This document shows, in pieces, positions 25,910 to 33,381 of a DNA stretch of 64,000 nt; position 1 is the first letter of the stretch, and every line of letters begins with the position of its first letter. A program made the translations under genes and the position numbers. The notes below the pieces were generated by a model. That model was not told the origin of the DNA and made no database searches. It saw only the letters and a list, made by a program, of their open reading frames with translations. Source of the DNA: Streptomyces cyaneus (GTDB lineage Bacteria; Actinomycetota; Actinomycetes; Streptomycetales; Streptomycetaceae). Where the stretch lies: assembly GCF_004028635.1 (NCBI RefSeq), contig NZ_RQJW01000020.1, positions 89,737 to 153,736 of the forward strand, written 5' to 3'.

Positions 25910-26860
25910 TCAGGCACGCCTCCTGACGGTACGACGGGTCACATGCCGGGCGTCCAGACCGCTCAGGCCGCGCACGGCGACGTACGCCTTCTCGCGCCCC
26001 GGCAGGGAGACCCGGCCGCGCAGCACGGCCTCCGGGTCGCGCTCGATACGGTCAAGGAGGCGGCGGTAGATGCCGGCCATGGCGGCGACACAGGCGCCGC
26101 TGCGCCGGTCCAGCATGGGGAGCAGCCGGTAGCCCTCGGCGAAAAGAGCGCGGGCCCTACGCACTTCGAAGTGCACGAGGCCCGCGAAGTCGGAGCCCTC
26201 CGGTGGGTTCGGCCCGCTGAAGCCGACCGAGCAGCCGAACTTGGCGAGGTCGTCGGAGGGCAGATAGGTGCGGCCGCCCTCGGCGTCCTCACGGACGTCG
26301 CGCAGGATGTTGGTGAGTTGCAGCGCGAGCCCGAGCGTGTCGGCATACTCGGGCGCGCGCTCGACGCCGCGCGCCCCCGGTTCGGTGCCGAACACGCCGA
26401 GCGAGAGCCGGCCGATGGCACCCGCGACACAGCGGCAGTAGACCTTCAGATCGTCCCAGGTCTCGTAGGCCTCGCCGCGCACGTCCATCAGGACGCCCTC
26501 GATGAGCTCGTCCAGGCCACCGAGCGGGATCGGGAAGGTGTCGGCGGCATGGGCGAGGGCTACAGCCACGGGGTCGATGTCGTCCTCGTCGACCGACCGG
26601 TCGCGGATCCGGGTCAGCAACTCCCGGGTGTCCTCGAGTCTGGCGACCTTGACCTCGGCGGTCAGCGCGCCGTCGCCGATGTCGTCGACGCGGCGCGAGA
26701 ACGCGTACAACGCCGACATCGCGCGGCGCTTGGGCGTGGGCAGCAGCCTGATGCCATAGGCGAAGTTACGGGCTTGCTGTCCGGTGACGGCCTCGCAGTA
26801 GCTGTAGGCGGCGAGTACCGGTGCGGACGCGTGTGGTGCAGACTCCACGGTCCGGATCAC
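25910..26860 (-). CDS. hpnD: Presqualene diphosphate synthase (HpnD)
   Basis: The product is 316 residues, in the squalene/phytoene synthase fold. The first Asp-rich motif is RRVDDIGDG (near residue 55) and the second is LTNILRDVREDAEGGRTYLP. HpnD condenses two FPP to presqualene diphosphate, the first committed step. The GTG start overlaps the hpnC stop by four bases (GTGA). HpnC and HpnD are paralogues and the order C-D-E matches other bacterial hopanoid clusters, which decides between them. Confidence 0.92.
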   Translation of the reverse strand: MIRTVESAPHASAPVLAAYSYCEAVTGQQARNFAYGIRLLPTPKRRAMSALYAFSRRVDDIGDGALTAEVKVARLEDTRELLTRIRDRSVDEDDIDPVAVALAHAADTFPIPLGGLDELIEGVLMDVRGEAYETWDDLKVYCRCVAGAIGRLSLGVFGTEPGARGVERAPEYADTLGLALQLTNILRDVREDAEGGRTYLPSDDLAKFGCSVGFSGPNPPEGSDFAGLVHFEVRRARALFAEGYRLLPMLDRRSGACVAAMAGIYRRLLDRIERDPEAVLRGRVSLPGREKAYVAVRGLSGLDARHVTRRTVRRRA

Positions 26861-27786
26861 CCCTCTCCTCGCAGAGTCACGCCCACCTCGCGCAGCAGCT
26901 GAAGCTTGCTGGCCTTGGGCGGGCCGGGAAGTACGTCGTATTCGGCGGCGGCGATCGCACGGATTGCCGCCCTTCCCCCCGCCACGAAACCCGCGAGCAG
27001 CAGCTTGAGCCTGCCGTGGACGCTACCCACCAAGGGGGTGCCTTCATTCAGGAGGTTCTGGGCACGTTCCGCTTCGTATGCAACCAGTGCGCGCACCGAT
27101 GCGCCTGCTGTTTTTGCCGCTAGATCGGTTTCCTCGACGTGAAAGCGCTTCATGTCGTCCGCCGGCAGATAGATCCGGTCACGACCGAGGTCCTCGGCGA
27201 CGTCCTGGAGGTGCTCGACGATCTGCAGTGCCGTGCACACCGCGTCGGAGCGGCGAATCCGCTCGGGGGTCTCGGTGCCGGTGACGGCGAGGACGAGACG
27301 GCCGACGGGGTTGGCGGACAGTTCGCAGTAGGCAAGGAGATCGTCGTAGGTCTCGTACCGCCCCACGAGCTGGTCCTGGCGGTTGGCGGCGATCAGGCCG
27401 AGGAAGGGCTCGGGGACCAGCGAGCGGCGGCGGACGGTCGGCTGCAGACGGCGCAGCAAGGGGTGGCGCGGGGTGCCGTCGAAGACGCGGCGCAGGTCGG
27501 CCTCGAAGGCGTCGAGGAGGACGAGAGGGTCCTCGGCGTCCTTGGGCGACACGCCGAGCAGACGGGCGTCGGCGCCGCCGGGCGCGAGATCGCCGTCACC
27601 GATGTCGTCGACCAGGCGGGCGAAGCCGTAGACGGCCATGAGGTCGGTGCGCCAGGCTCTGGGCAGGAAGAACGGCGCCACGGGAAAGTTCTCCGCAGCG
27701 GCCTTGTCGAGCGTGCCGCGCGCTGGATCACCTGCGCGCGTGCTTGTTCCCGTCACCGTGGACTGCCTGGCGCGGGGACGGCACAT
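26857..27786 (-). CDS. hpnC: Hydroxysqualene synthase (HpnC)
   Basis: The product is up to 309 residues in the squalene/phytoene synthase family. The motif ARLVDDIGDG near residue 57 and the region VEHLQDVAEDLGRDRIYLP supply the two metal-binding sites. HpnC converts presqualene diphosphate to hydroxysqualene. It is the first gene of the hopanoid operon, so the main promoter should lie in 27787-28070. The ATG at 27786 is used here; a GTG at 27756 would give a product with a more typical N-terminus, and no clear ribosome site decides between them. Confidence 0.9.
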   Translation of the reverse strand: MCRPRARQSTVTGTSTRAGDPARGTLDKAAAENFPVAPFFLPRAWRTDLMAVYGFARLVDDIGDGDLAPGGADARLLGVSPKDAEDPLVLLDAFEADLRRVFDGTPRHPLLRRLQPTVRRRSLVPEPFLGLIAANRQDQLVGRYETYDDLLAYCELSANPVGRLVLAVTGTETPERIRRSDAVCTALQIVEHLQDVAEDLGRDRIYLPADDMKRFHVEETDLAAKTAGASVRALVAYEAERAQNLLNEGTPLVGSVHGRLKLLLAGFVAGGRAAIRAIAAAEYDVLPGPPKASKLQLLREVGVTLRGEG

Positions 27787-28071
27787 GCTGCGTGGAGCTG
27801 GGGAGTTTCCGTAGCCATTGCCGTCACATCTCCCGTTCTACACCGCAGACCCAATGCACACTATTTCGGACACGCCGCCCGGCTGTCCGCGCCGCAGCCC
27901 GGAGAGAGGGGTGTCGCGCCTTATCGCCCCACTTGCCGCGTTTCGGTACCGGTACAGCTTACGTTGTACAACGGGGCCGGGCCCGTGGGGGTGTCCTGCA
28001 CATCACAAGAACACACCGATTGGCGTCAAGATTCCTACGGCCAGCCGGAGTTGACGTTTCCTTTGCAGACG
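27787..28071 (-). promoter_or_regulatory. Upstream control region of the hopanoid operon
   Basis: This gene-free stretch must hold the promoter for hpnC. It is less GC-rich than its surroundings. I see no pair of consensus -35 and -10 boxes and no striking operator. A short open frame on the plus strand reads in from hpnC antisense and is not convincing. Confidence 0.4.
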
Positions 28072-28073
28072 CG

Positions 28074-28103
28074 GGGCCCCGCCGGGCAGTTCCGGCGGGG
28101 CCC
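28074..28103 (-). terminator. Terminator hairpin after the ABC-exporter operon
   Basis: A 12-base perfect stem, GGGCCCCGCCGG with CCGGCGGGGCCC, closes a six-base loop 41 bases after the stop codon of the ABC ATPase gene. It separates the exporter operon from the hopanoid promoter region. Confidence 0.75.
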
Positions 28104-28143
28104 TGGGAAGCGTGCTGGGCCGCACGGCCCATGTCCGGGTGGA

Positions 28144-28923
28144 CTACTTGCCCGTGAACTTCTCGTACTCCTTGAGGACCTCGTCCGTCGGTCCGTCCAT
28201 CCGCAGCTCGCCGCGTTCCAGCCACAGAACGCGATTGCAGGTGTCGCGGATCGACTTGTTGTTGTGACTGACCAGAAACACGGTGCCGGCTTCCTTGCGC
28301 AGCTCGCGGATGCGTTCCTCGGAGCGCTTCTGGAACTTGCGGTCGCCGGTGGCCAGCGCCTCGTCGATCATGAGGACGTCGTGGTCCTTGGCGGCGGCGA
28401 TGGAGAAGCGGAGCCGGGCCGCCATGCCGGAGGAGTAGGTGCGCATCGGCAGGGTGATGAAGTCGCCCTTCTCGTTGATGCCGGAGAAGTCGACGATGTC
28501 CTGGTAGCGCTCCTTGATCTGCTCGCGGGACATGCCCATGGCGAGCCCGCCCAATATGACGTTGCGCTCGCCGGTCAGGTCGTTCATCAGGGCCGCGTTC
28601 ACACCCAGCAGCGAGGGCTGGCCGTCGGTGTAGACCTTGCCCTTCTCGGGCGGGAGCAGGCCGGCGATGGCGCGCAGCAGGGTGGACTTGCCGGAGCCGT
28701 TGGAGCCGATGAGGCCGATGGCCTCGCCACGGTAGGCGGTGAAGGAGACGCCGCGGACGGCGTGCACCTTGCGCACCCCGCGCTCCTCGCCGCGCTTGAC
28801 GATGCGGCTGAGGGCGGCGGTGGCGCTGCCCTTGCCGGTCTTGGCGCCGTTGACGCGGTAGACGATGTGCAGTTCGTCGGCGATGACGGTGGGAATGAGG
28901 GCATCCGTCTTCTGCTCAGCCAC
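28144..28923 (-). CDS. Polysaccharide-type ABC exporter ATPase (TagH/Wzt-like, short form)
   Basis: The product is 259 residues. Walker A is GSNGSGKST, the signature region is TYSSGMAARLRFS, Walker B is VLMIDEALATGD, and the switch His lies in FLVSHN. This belongs to the subfamily that exports O-antigen or teichoic-acid-type polymers. It lacks the C-terminal sugar-binding extension of long Wzt proteins. It overlaps the permease gene by eight bases and is the last gene of the operon beginning at 35165. It probably flips a glycosylated phospho-polyol or lipid-linked product across the membrane; the cargo is not known. Confidence 0.9.
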   Translation of the reverse strand: MAEQKTDALIPTVIADELHIVYRVNGAKTGKGSATAALSRIVKRGEERGVRKVHAVRGVSFTAYRGEAIGLIGSNGSGKSTLLRAIAGLLPPEKGKVYTDGQPSLLGVNAALMNDLTGERNVILGGLAMGMSREQIKERYQDIVDFSGINEKGDFITLPMRTYSSGMAARLRFSIAAAKDHDVLMIDEALATGDRKFQKRSEERIRELRKEAGTVFLVSHNNKSIRDTCNRVLWLERGELRMDGPTDEVLKEYEKFTGK

Positions 28924-29845
28924 GGCCGTACCTCTCCTCCGCCTTCCAGAAATACACGAAGCCCCCGACGGCGAACAGCACGGCCCAGCCGAGCGCGGCC
29001 GCCCAGACGTGGTCGGGGAGGTTCTCGGAGCCGTAGCCGTCGATGAGGGCGAAGCGCATCAGGTCCATGTAGATGGCGGCCGGGTTCCACTGCAGGACGG
29101 TCGCGATCCAGTCCGGCCGGTCCTTCAGCATGATCGGGATGGAGAACATCACGCCGGACGCGTACATCCACGTACGCATCACGAACGGCATGAGCTGCGC
29201 CAGGTCCGGCGTCTTGGCGCCCGCCCGGGCCATGATCATCGCAAGGCCGGTGTTGAAGAGGAACTGCAGGACGAGCACCGGAAGGATCAGCAGCCAGGAC
29301 ATGGCCGGGTAGCTGCCGAAGGCCACGGCCACGGCGAACAGCACGATCATCGAGAACAGCAGCTGCTGGAGCTGCTGGAGCGCGAAGGAGATCGGCAGCG
29401 AGGCGCGCGGGAAGTGCAGCGCGCGGACCAGGCCGAGGTTGCCGGAGATCGCGCGTACGCCCGCCATCACCGAGCTCTGGGTGAAGGTGAACACGAACAC
29501 GCCCGTGACGAGGAACGGGATGTACACCTCGCGGGCCATGCCGCGGTCGGCCTTGAGGATGAGGCCGAAGATGAAGAAGTACACCGCCGCGTTCAGCAGG
29601 GGCGTGGCCACCTGCCACAGCTGGCCGAGCTTCGCCTGGCTGTACTGGGCGGTCAGCTTCGCCCGCGAGAACGCGAGGATGAAGTGCCGCCGGTCCCAGA
29701 GCTGGCGGACGTACTCCAGCAGCGAGGGGCGGGCGCCGCTCACGGACAGCCCGTACTTGGCGGCGAGCTGTGCCGCCGTGAGGCCCTCGTCGGGCGACGG
29801 AGGCGCGCTCACCGCGACCGAACCGTCGTGCGTTGTCTCACTCAC
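28916..29845 (-). CDS. ABC-2 type exporter permease (TagG/Wzm-like)
   Basis: The product is 309 residues. A cytoplasmic N-terminus of about 60 residues contains the amphipathic segment RRHFILAFSRAKLTAQY, typical of TagG/Wzm, followed by six predicted membrane helices (the first near YFFIFGLILKA). GTG 29845 is the start. It pairs with the ATPase encoded next. A 96-base gap separates it from the glycosyltransferase gene upstream, the only real gap in the operon, so an extra promoter is possible there. Confidence 0.9.
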   Translation of the reverse strand: MSETTHDGSVAVSAPPSPDEGLTAAQLAAKYGLSVSGARPSLLEYVRQLWDRRHFILAFSRAKLTAQYSQAKLGQLWQVATPLLNAAVYFFIFGLILKADRGMAREVYIPFLVTGVFVFTFTQSSVMAGVRAISGNLGLVRALHFPRASLPISFALQQLQQLLFSMIVLFAVAVAFGSYPAMSWLLILPVLVLQFLFNTGLAMIMARAGAKTPDLAQLMPFVMRTWMYASGVMFSIPIMLKDRPDWIATVLQWNPAAIYMDLMRFALIDGYGSENLPDHVWAAALGWAVLFAVGGFVYFWKAEERYGRG

Positions 29846-29941
29846 CAGTTGAAACTTTCGTCTTCGAGATGCGCAGCCTGTGCGGGCCTGGCATGAACCC
29901 TCGGGCCGGATACGGCCCGGTTGCTCTAAGGGTCGAGCTTG

Positions 29942-30826
29942 TCAGATGACGGGAGGTCGGCCCAGTCGAGTCAGCCGCCACACCGTACGCCACTTCATGG
30001 GCCTGCGGGGACCGCACGGAGTGGTCCAGCCTTCCCTGAATCCACCGAACCATGCCTTCAGGGCGGGCCGGGAGGGGCGGCGCAGGAGGGTGAGCAGCAT
30101 CCAGACGCCCAGATAGACCGGGACGAGGAGGGCGGGGAGGTTGCGGCGGGCGAGCCAGACGCGGTTGCGGGCGACCATGCGGTGGTAGACCGCGTGCCGG
30201 GAGGGCGCGGTCGTCGGGTGGAACAGCACCATGTCGGACCGGTAGTCGATCATCCAGCCCGCGTCGAGGGCCCGCCATGCCAGGTCGGTTTCCTCATGGG
30301 CGTAGAAGAACTCGTCCGGCAGCCCGCCGACCTCGGCGAAGACCTGGGTGCGGACGGCGTTGGCGCCGCCGAGGAAGGTGGTGACCCGGGAGGAGCGCAT
30401 CGGGTCGGAGGCGCGCAGCCGGGGGACGTGGCGGCGCTGAGTGACGCCGGTGTCCGGGTCGGCGATGCGGAAGCTGATGATGCCGAGCTCGGGGTCGGCG
30501 GCGAAGGCCTCTCGGCACAGCTCGGCGGTGTCGTGGTGGGCGAGGAGGCCGTCGTCGTCGAGGAACAGCAGTATGTCGACATCGCGCCCGCTGGGGCCGA
30601 AGGCCTCGATGCCGATATTGCGGCCGCCGGGGATGCCGAGGTTCTCGGGCAGCTCGATCGTGCGGACGCCTTCGGGGACATCGGGCACCGGGGAGCCGTT
30701 GCCGACCACGACGACCTGGACCCGGTCGCCGTCCTGCTTGGCGACCGAGTCGAGCAGGGCACGGAGCTCGTCGGGGCGGTTGCCCATGGTGATGATCACC
30801 GCACCGACCTTCATCGGCGCGCTCAC
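29942..30826 (-). CDS. GT2-family glycosyltransferase
   Basis: The product is 294 residues from GTG 30826, which overlaps the preceding stop by four bases (GTGA); the ATG four codons on is the alternative start. The GT-A fold shows VGAVIITMGNRPDELRALL at the N-terminus, the metal-binding DDD in LLFLDDDGLL, and YAHEETDLAWRALDAGW for acceptor/base contacts. A hydrophobic segment near residues 230-250 (LLVPVYLGVWMLLTLL) suggests membrane attachment. In this operon it probably adds a sugar to the product made by the CDP-alcohol transferases before export. Confidence 0.88.
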   Translation of the reverse strand: MSAPMKVGAVIITMGNRPDELRALLDSVAKQDGDRVQVVVVGNGSPVPDVPEGVRTIELPENLGIPGGRNIGIEAFGPSGRDVDILLFLDDDGLLAHHDTAELCREAFAADPELGIISFRIADPDTGVTQRRHVPRLRASDPMRSSRVTTFLGGANAVRTQVFAEVGGLPDEFFYAHEETDLAWRALDAGWMIDYRSDMVLFHPTTAPSRHAVYHRMVARNRVWLARRNLPALLVPVYLGVWMLLTLLRRPSRPALKAWFGGFREGWTTPCGPRRPMKWRTVWRLTRLGRPPVI

Positions 30827-31602
30827 TTCAGCCTGCTCGAGGCGAGGATGGACACGAGGTGCAGCAGGGTCTGCAGCAGTGCGATGCCGGCCAGCACCGC
30901 GACGCCGAGCCGGGAGAAGAACAGGTCGCCGCGGACCTGGTCGACGATCGCCAGCACCAGGATCAGCAGGGACGCCTCGATGCCGAGGACCAGGCGGTGG
31001 AACTTGAGGGCGGCGGCGGCCTTGCGGGCCAGCGCCATGCCGGAGGAGCGCATCTCGGAGGCGGCCTCCTTGACCGGCGCCAGCCCGTTCTGGTGCCGGG
31101 CGACACCGACGAGGTCGGTCTCCGCCTTGATCAGGATCGCGCCGAGCGCGGCCAGGGTGCCGAGGAACGCCCACAGCCAGTCGATACGGCCGCTGCCCCA
31201 CAGGTCGGCGGCGCGCAGACCGAAGCCGACGAGCACCGCGGCGTCGGTGAGGTAGGCGCCGACGCGGTCCATGTAGACCCCGCCGAGCGAGTACTGCTTC
31301 CTCCAGCGCGCGATCTCGCCGTCGACACAGTCCAGCAGCAGATAGAGCTGGACCATGACCACGCCGAGCACCGCCCCCGGGATCCCCGGCACCAGGAGTG
31401 CCGGGGCCGCGAGGACACCACAGACGGTCATCAGGTACGTGAGCTGGTTGGGCGTGACCCTGGTGTTCACCAGGTAGCGGTCGACCCGCAGGGACACCTC
31501 GCGCATGTAGAGGCGTCCCATCCAGTGCTCACCGCTGCGCCGGTCCTTCACCCCCGCGGGGTGAACGACGGGGCGGAGTTCAGCTACCGATGGCCTTGAC
31601 AT
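30823..31602 (-). CDS. CDP-alcohol phosphotransferase-like membrane protein with altered active-site signature
   Basis: The product is 259 residues with about six membrane helices. The family signature begins at residue 91 (DCVDGEIAR) and continues with G108 and D112, but the fourth Asp expected at residue 116 is Ala (MDRVGAYLTD); the next Asp is at 120. That fourth Asp is the proposed catalytic base, so the enzyme may use a shifted base or an unusual acceptor, or be inactive. The gene overlaps the G1P-dehydrogenase-like gene by 23 bases. A second CDP-alcohol transferase with an intact signature is encoded at 33378 in the same operon. Confidence 0.85.
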   Translation of the reverse strand: MSRPSVAELRPVVHPAGVKDRRSGEHWMGRLYMREVSLRVDRYLVNTRVTPNQLTYLMTVCGVLAAPALLVPGIPGAVLGVVMVQLYLLLDCVDGEIARWRKQYSLGGVYMDRVGAYLTDAAVLVGFGLRAADLWGSGRIDWLWAFLGTLAALGAILIKAETDLVGVARHQNGLAPVKEAASEMRSSGMALARKAAAALKFHRLVLGIEASLLILVLAIVDQVRGDLFFSRLGVAVLAGIALLQTLLHLVSILASSRLK

Positions 31603-32641
31603 AGTCGGCGTAGATGTCCTTGATCTGGTCGGTGGTCAGGTCGAGGTGTTCGAGGATCGTGTAGCGGCCGGGCCGGGTCTGCGGAGCGAACTCGACGACA
31701 CGGACGAACTCGTCGTCCGTGAAGCCGATCTCCTCCGGCAGCACCGGGAGCCCGTGCCGACGCAGCACCTCGGCCATGTAGGCCGACTCCTCGTGGGCCC
31801 CGCGCAGGTACATCGCGAAGGCCGCGCCCAGTCCGCACTGCTCGCCGTGGGCGGCGGCACGCTTGGGGAACAGCAGGTCGAAGGCGTGGTTGATCTCGTG
31901 GCACGCCCCGGAGGACGGGCGGGAGTCGCCCGACACCGACATGGCGATACCGCTGAGCACCAGCGCCTCGGCCAGCACCTGCAGGAAGTCGGTGTCTCCT
32001 ATGCCGCCGGGGTGGCGGAGTACCGCCTCGCCGGCCTGCCGGGCGATCGCGGCGGCGAGGCCGTCGATCTTCTCGCCGTTGACGCGGTTGGCGAGCTCCC
32101 AGTCCGCGATCGCGGAGATGTTGGAGATGGCGTCGCCGATGCCCGCGCGCACGAAGCGTGCCGGAGCGTCGTGGATGACGTCCAGGTCGATGACGACCGC
32201 GATCGGGTTCGGCACACCGTAGGAGCCGCGGCCCGCGTCGTTGTCGAGGGTGGCGACCGGCGAGCACAGGCCGTCGTGCGCGAGGTTCGTCGGTACGGCG
32301 ACCAGGGGCAGGCCGACGCGCGCCGCAGCGAACTTGGCGCAGTCGATGATCTTGCCGCCGCCGAGCCCGACGACCGCGTCGTAGTGGCCGGCCTTTATGT
32401 CGCCGGCCAGCCGGATCGCGTCGTCGAGGGTGCCGCCGCCGACCTCGTACCAGCTGGCGCCGGGCAGCGCGGGAGCGAGCCGCTCCTTCAGCCGGGCGCC
32501 GGAGCCGTTGCTGACGGCGACGGCCAGCTTGCCGGAGTGTGAGATGCGCTCGTCGGCGAGCACACTGCCGAGGTCGTCGAGGGCACCCGGGCGGATGTCG
32601 ACGACGACCGGCGAGGGGATGAGCCGGGTCAGTACTGGCAC
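31580..32641 (-). CDS. sn-Glycerol-1-phosphate dehydrogenase-like enzyme (EgsA/AraM family)
   Basis: The product is 353 residues from GTG 32641, inside the end of the nucleotidyltransferase gene (13-base overlap). The NAD-binding region is GLGGGKIIDCAK (about residues 92-103). PTNLAHDGLCSPVA (117-130) matches the PTxxxxDGxxSP motif typical of G1P dehydrogenases. Candidate metal ligands are D170 (GIGDAISN), H248 (SGACHEINH) and H265 (AAHGEQCG). It would reduce dihydroxyacetone phosphate or a related keto-phosphate to the 1-phosphate polyol that the neighbouring nucleotidyltransferase activates. Broad iron-alcohol dehydrogenase function is the more cautious label. Confidence 0.85.
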   Translation of the reverse strand: MPVLTRLIPSPVVVDIRPGALDDLGSVLADERISHSGKLAVAVSNGSGARLKERLAPALPGASWYEVGGGTLDDAIRLAGDIKAGHYDAVVGLGGGKIIDCAKFAAARVGLPLVAVPTNLAHDGLCSPVATLDNDAGRGSYGVPNPIAVVIDLDVIHDAPARFVRAGIGDAISNISAIADWELANRVNGEKIDGLAAAIARQAGEAVLRHPGGIGDTDFLQVLAEALVLSGIAMSVSGDSRPSSGACHEINHAFDLLFPKRAAAHGEQCGLGAAFAMYLRGAHEESAYMAEVLRRHGLPVLPEEIGFTDDEFVRVVEFAPQTRPGRYTILEHLDLTTDQIKDIYADYVKAIGS

Positions 32642-33381
32642 GCGATCTCCCGTCCACGGGCGAGATCGTCGTGGTTGTCGATCTCCACCCACTTGACGTC
32701 GCCGATCGGCGCCACGTCGATCCGGAAGCCGCGGTTCACGAGCTCCTGGTAGCCGTGCTCGTAGAACTGCTGCGGGTCGGTCTCCCACACGGTCTTCAGC
32801 GCGTCGGCCAGCTCGGGGGCTGCGTCGCCCTCGATGAGGGTGACGCCGATGTACTCGCCGGTGGCCTCGGCGGGGTCCATCAGCTTGGTGATCTTCGTCA
32901 TGCCCTTCTCGGGGTCGACGACGACCTTCATCTCCTCGTCGGCCAGGCTCTTCACCGTGTCCAGGGCGAGGATGATCTTCTTGCCCTCGCCGCGGGCGGC
33001 GAGCAGCGTCTTCTCGACGGAGACCGGGTGGACGGTGTCGCCGTTGGCGAGGATCACGCCGTCCTTGAGGGCGTCACGGCCGCACCACAGGGAGTAGGCG
33101 TTGTTCCACTCCTCGGCCTTGTCGTTGTCGATGAGGGTGAGCTTCAGGCCGTACTTCTGCTCAAGGGCTTCCTTGCGCGCGTACACGGCCTCCTTGCGGT
33201 AGCCGACGATGATCGCGACCTCGGTCAGCCCGATCTCAGCGAAGTTGCCGAGGGTCAGATCGAGAACCGTTGGTTCGCCCTCTATGCCCGCGGGCCCCAC
33301 CGGCACCAGAGCCTTGGGAAGGCTGTCGGTGTAGGGGCGCAGACGCCGTCCGGCGCCGGCCGCCAGCACGAGGCCGATCAT
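32629..33381 (-). CDS. Sugar/polyol-phosphate nucleotidyltransferase (CTP-type likely)
   Basis: The product is 250 residues. The N-terminal signature LVLAAGAGRRLRPYTDSLPKAL is interrupted by no insertion and is close to phosphocholine- and inositol-1-phosphate cytidylyltransferases. The catalytic ILANGDTVHP (metal-binding Asp) and VKWVEIDNHDDL near the C-terminus fit the same group. CTP use is inferred from the CDP-alcohol transferases on both sides. The gene overlaps the DUF5941 gene by four bases (ATGA) and the dehydrogenase gene by 13, so dosage of the three proteins is linked. Confidence 0.85.
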   Translation of the reverse strand: MIGLVLAAGAGRRLRPYTDSLPKALVPVGPAGIEGEPTVLDLTLGNFAEIGLTEVAIIVGYRKEAVYARKEALEQKYGLKLTLIDNDKAEEWNNAYSLWCGRDALKDGVILANGDTVHPVSVEKTLLAARGEGKKIILALDTVKSLADEEMKVVVDPEKGMTKITKLMDPAEATGEYIGVTLIEGDAAPELADALKTVWETDPQQFYEHGYQELVNRGFRIDVAPIGDVKWVEIDNHDDLARGREIACQY

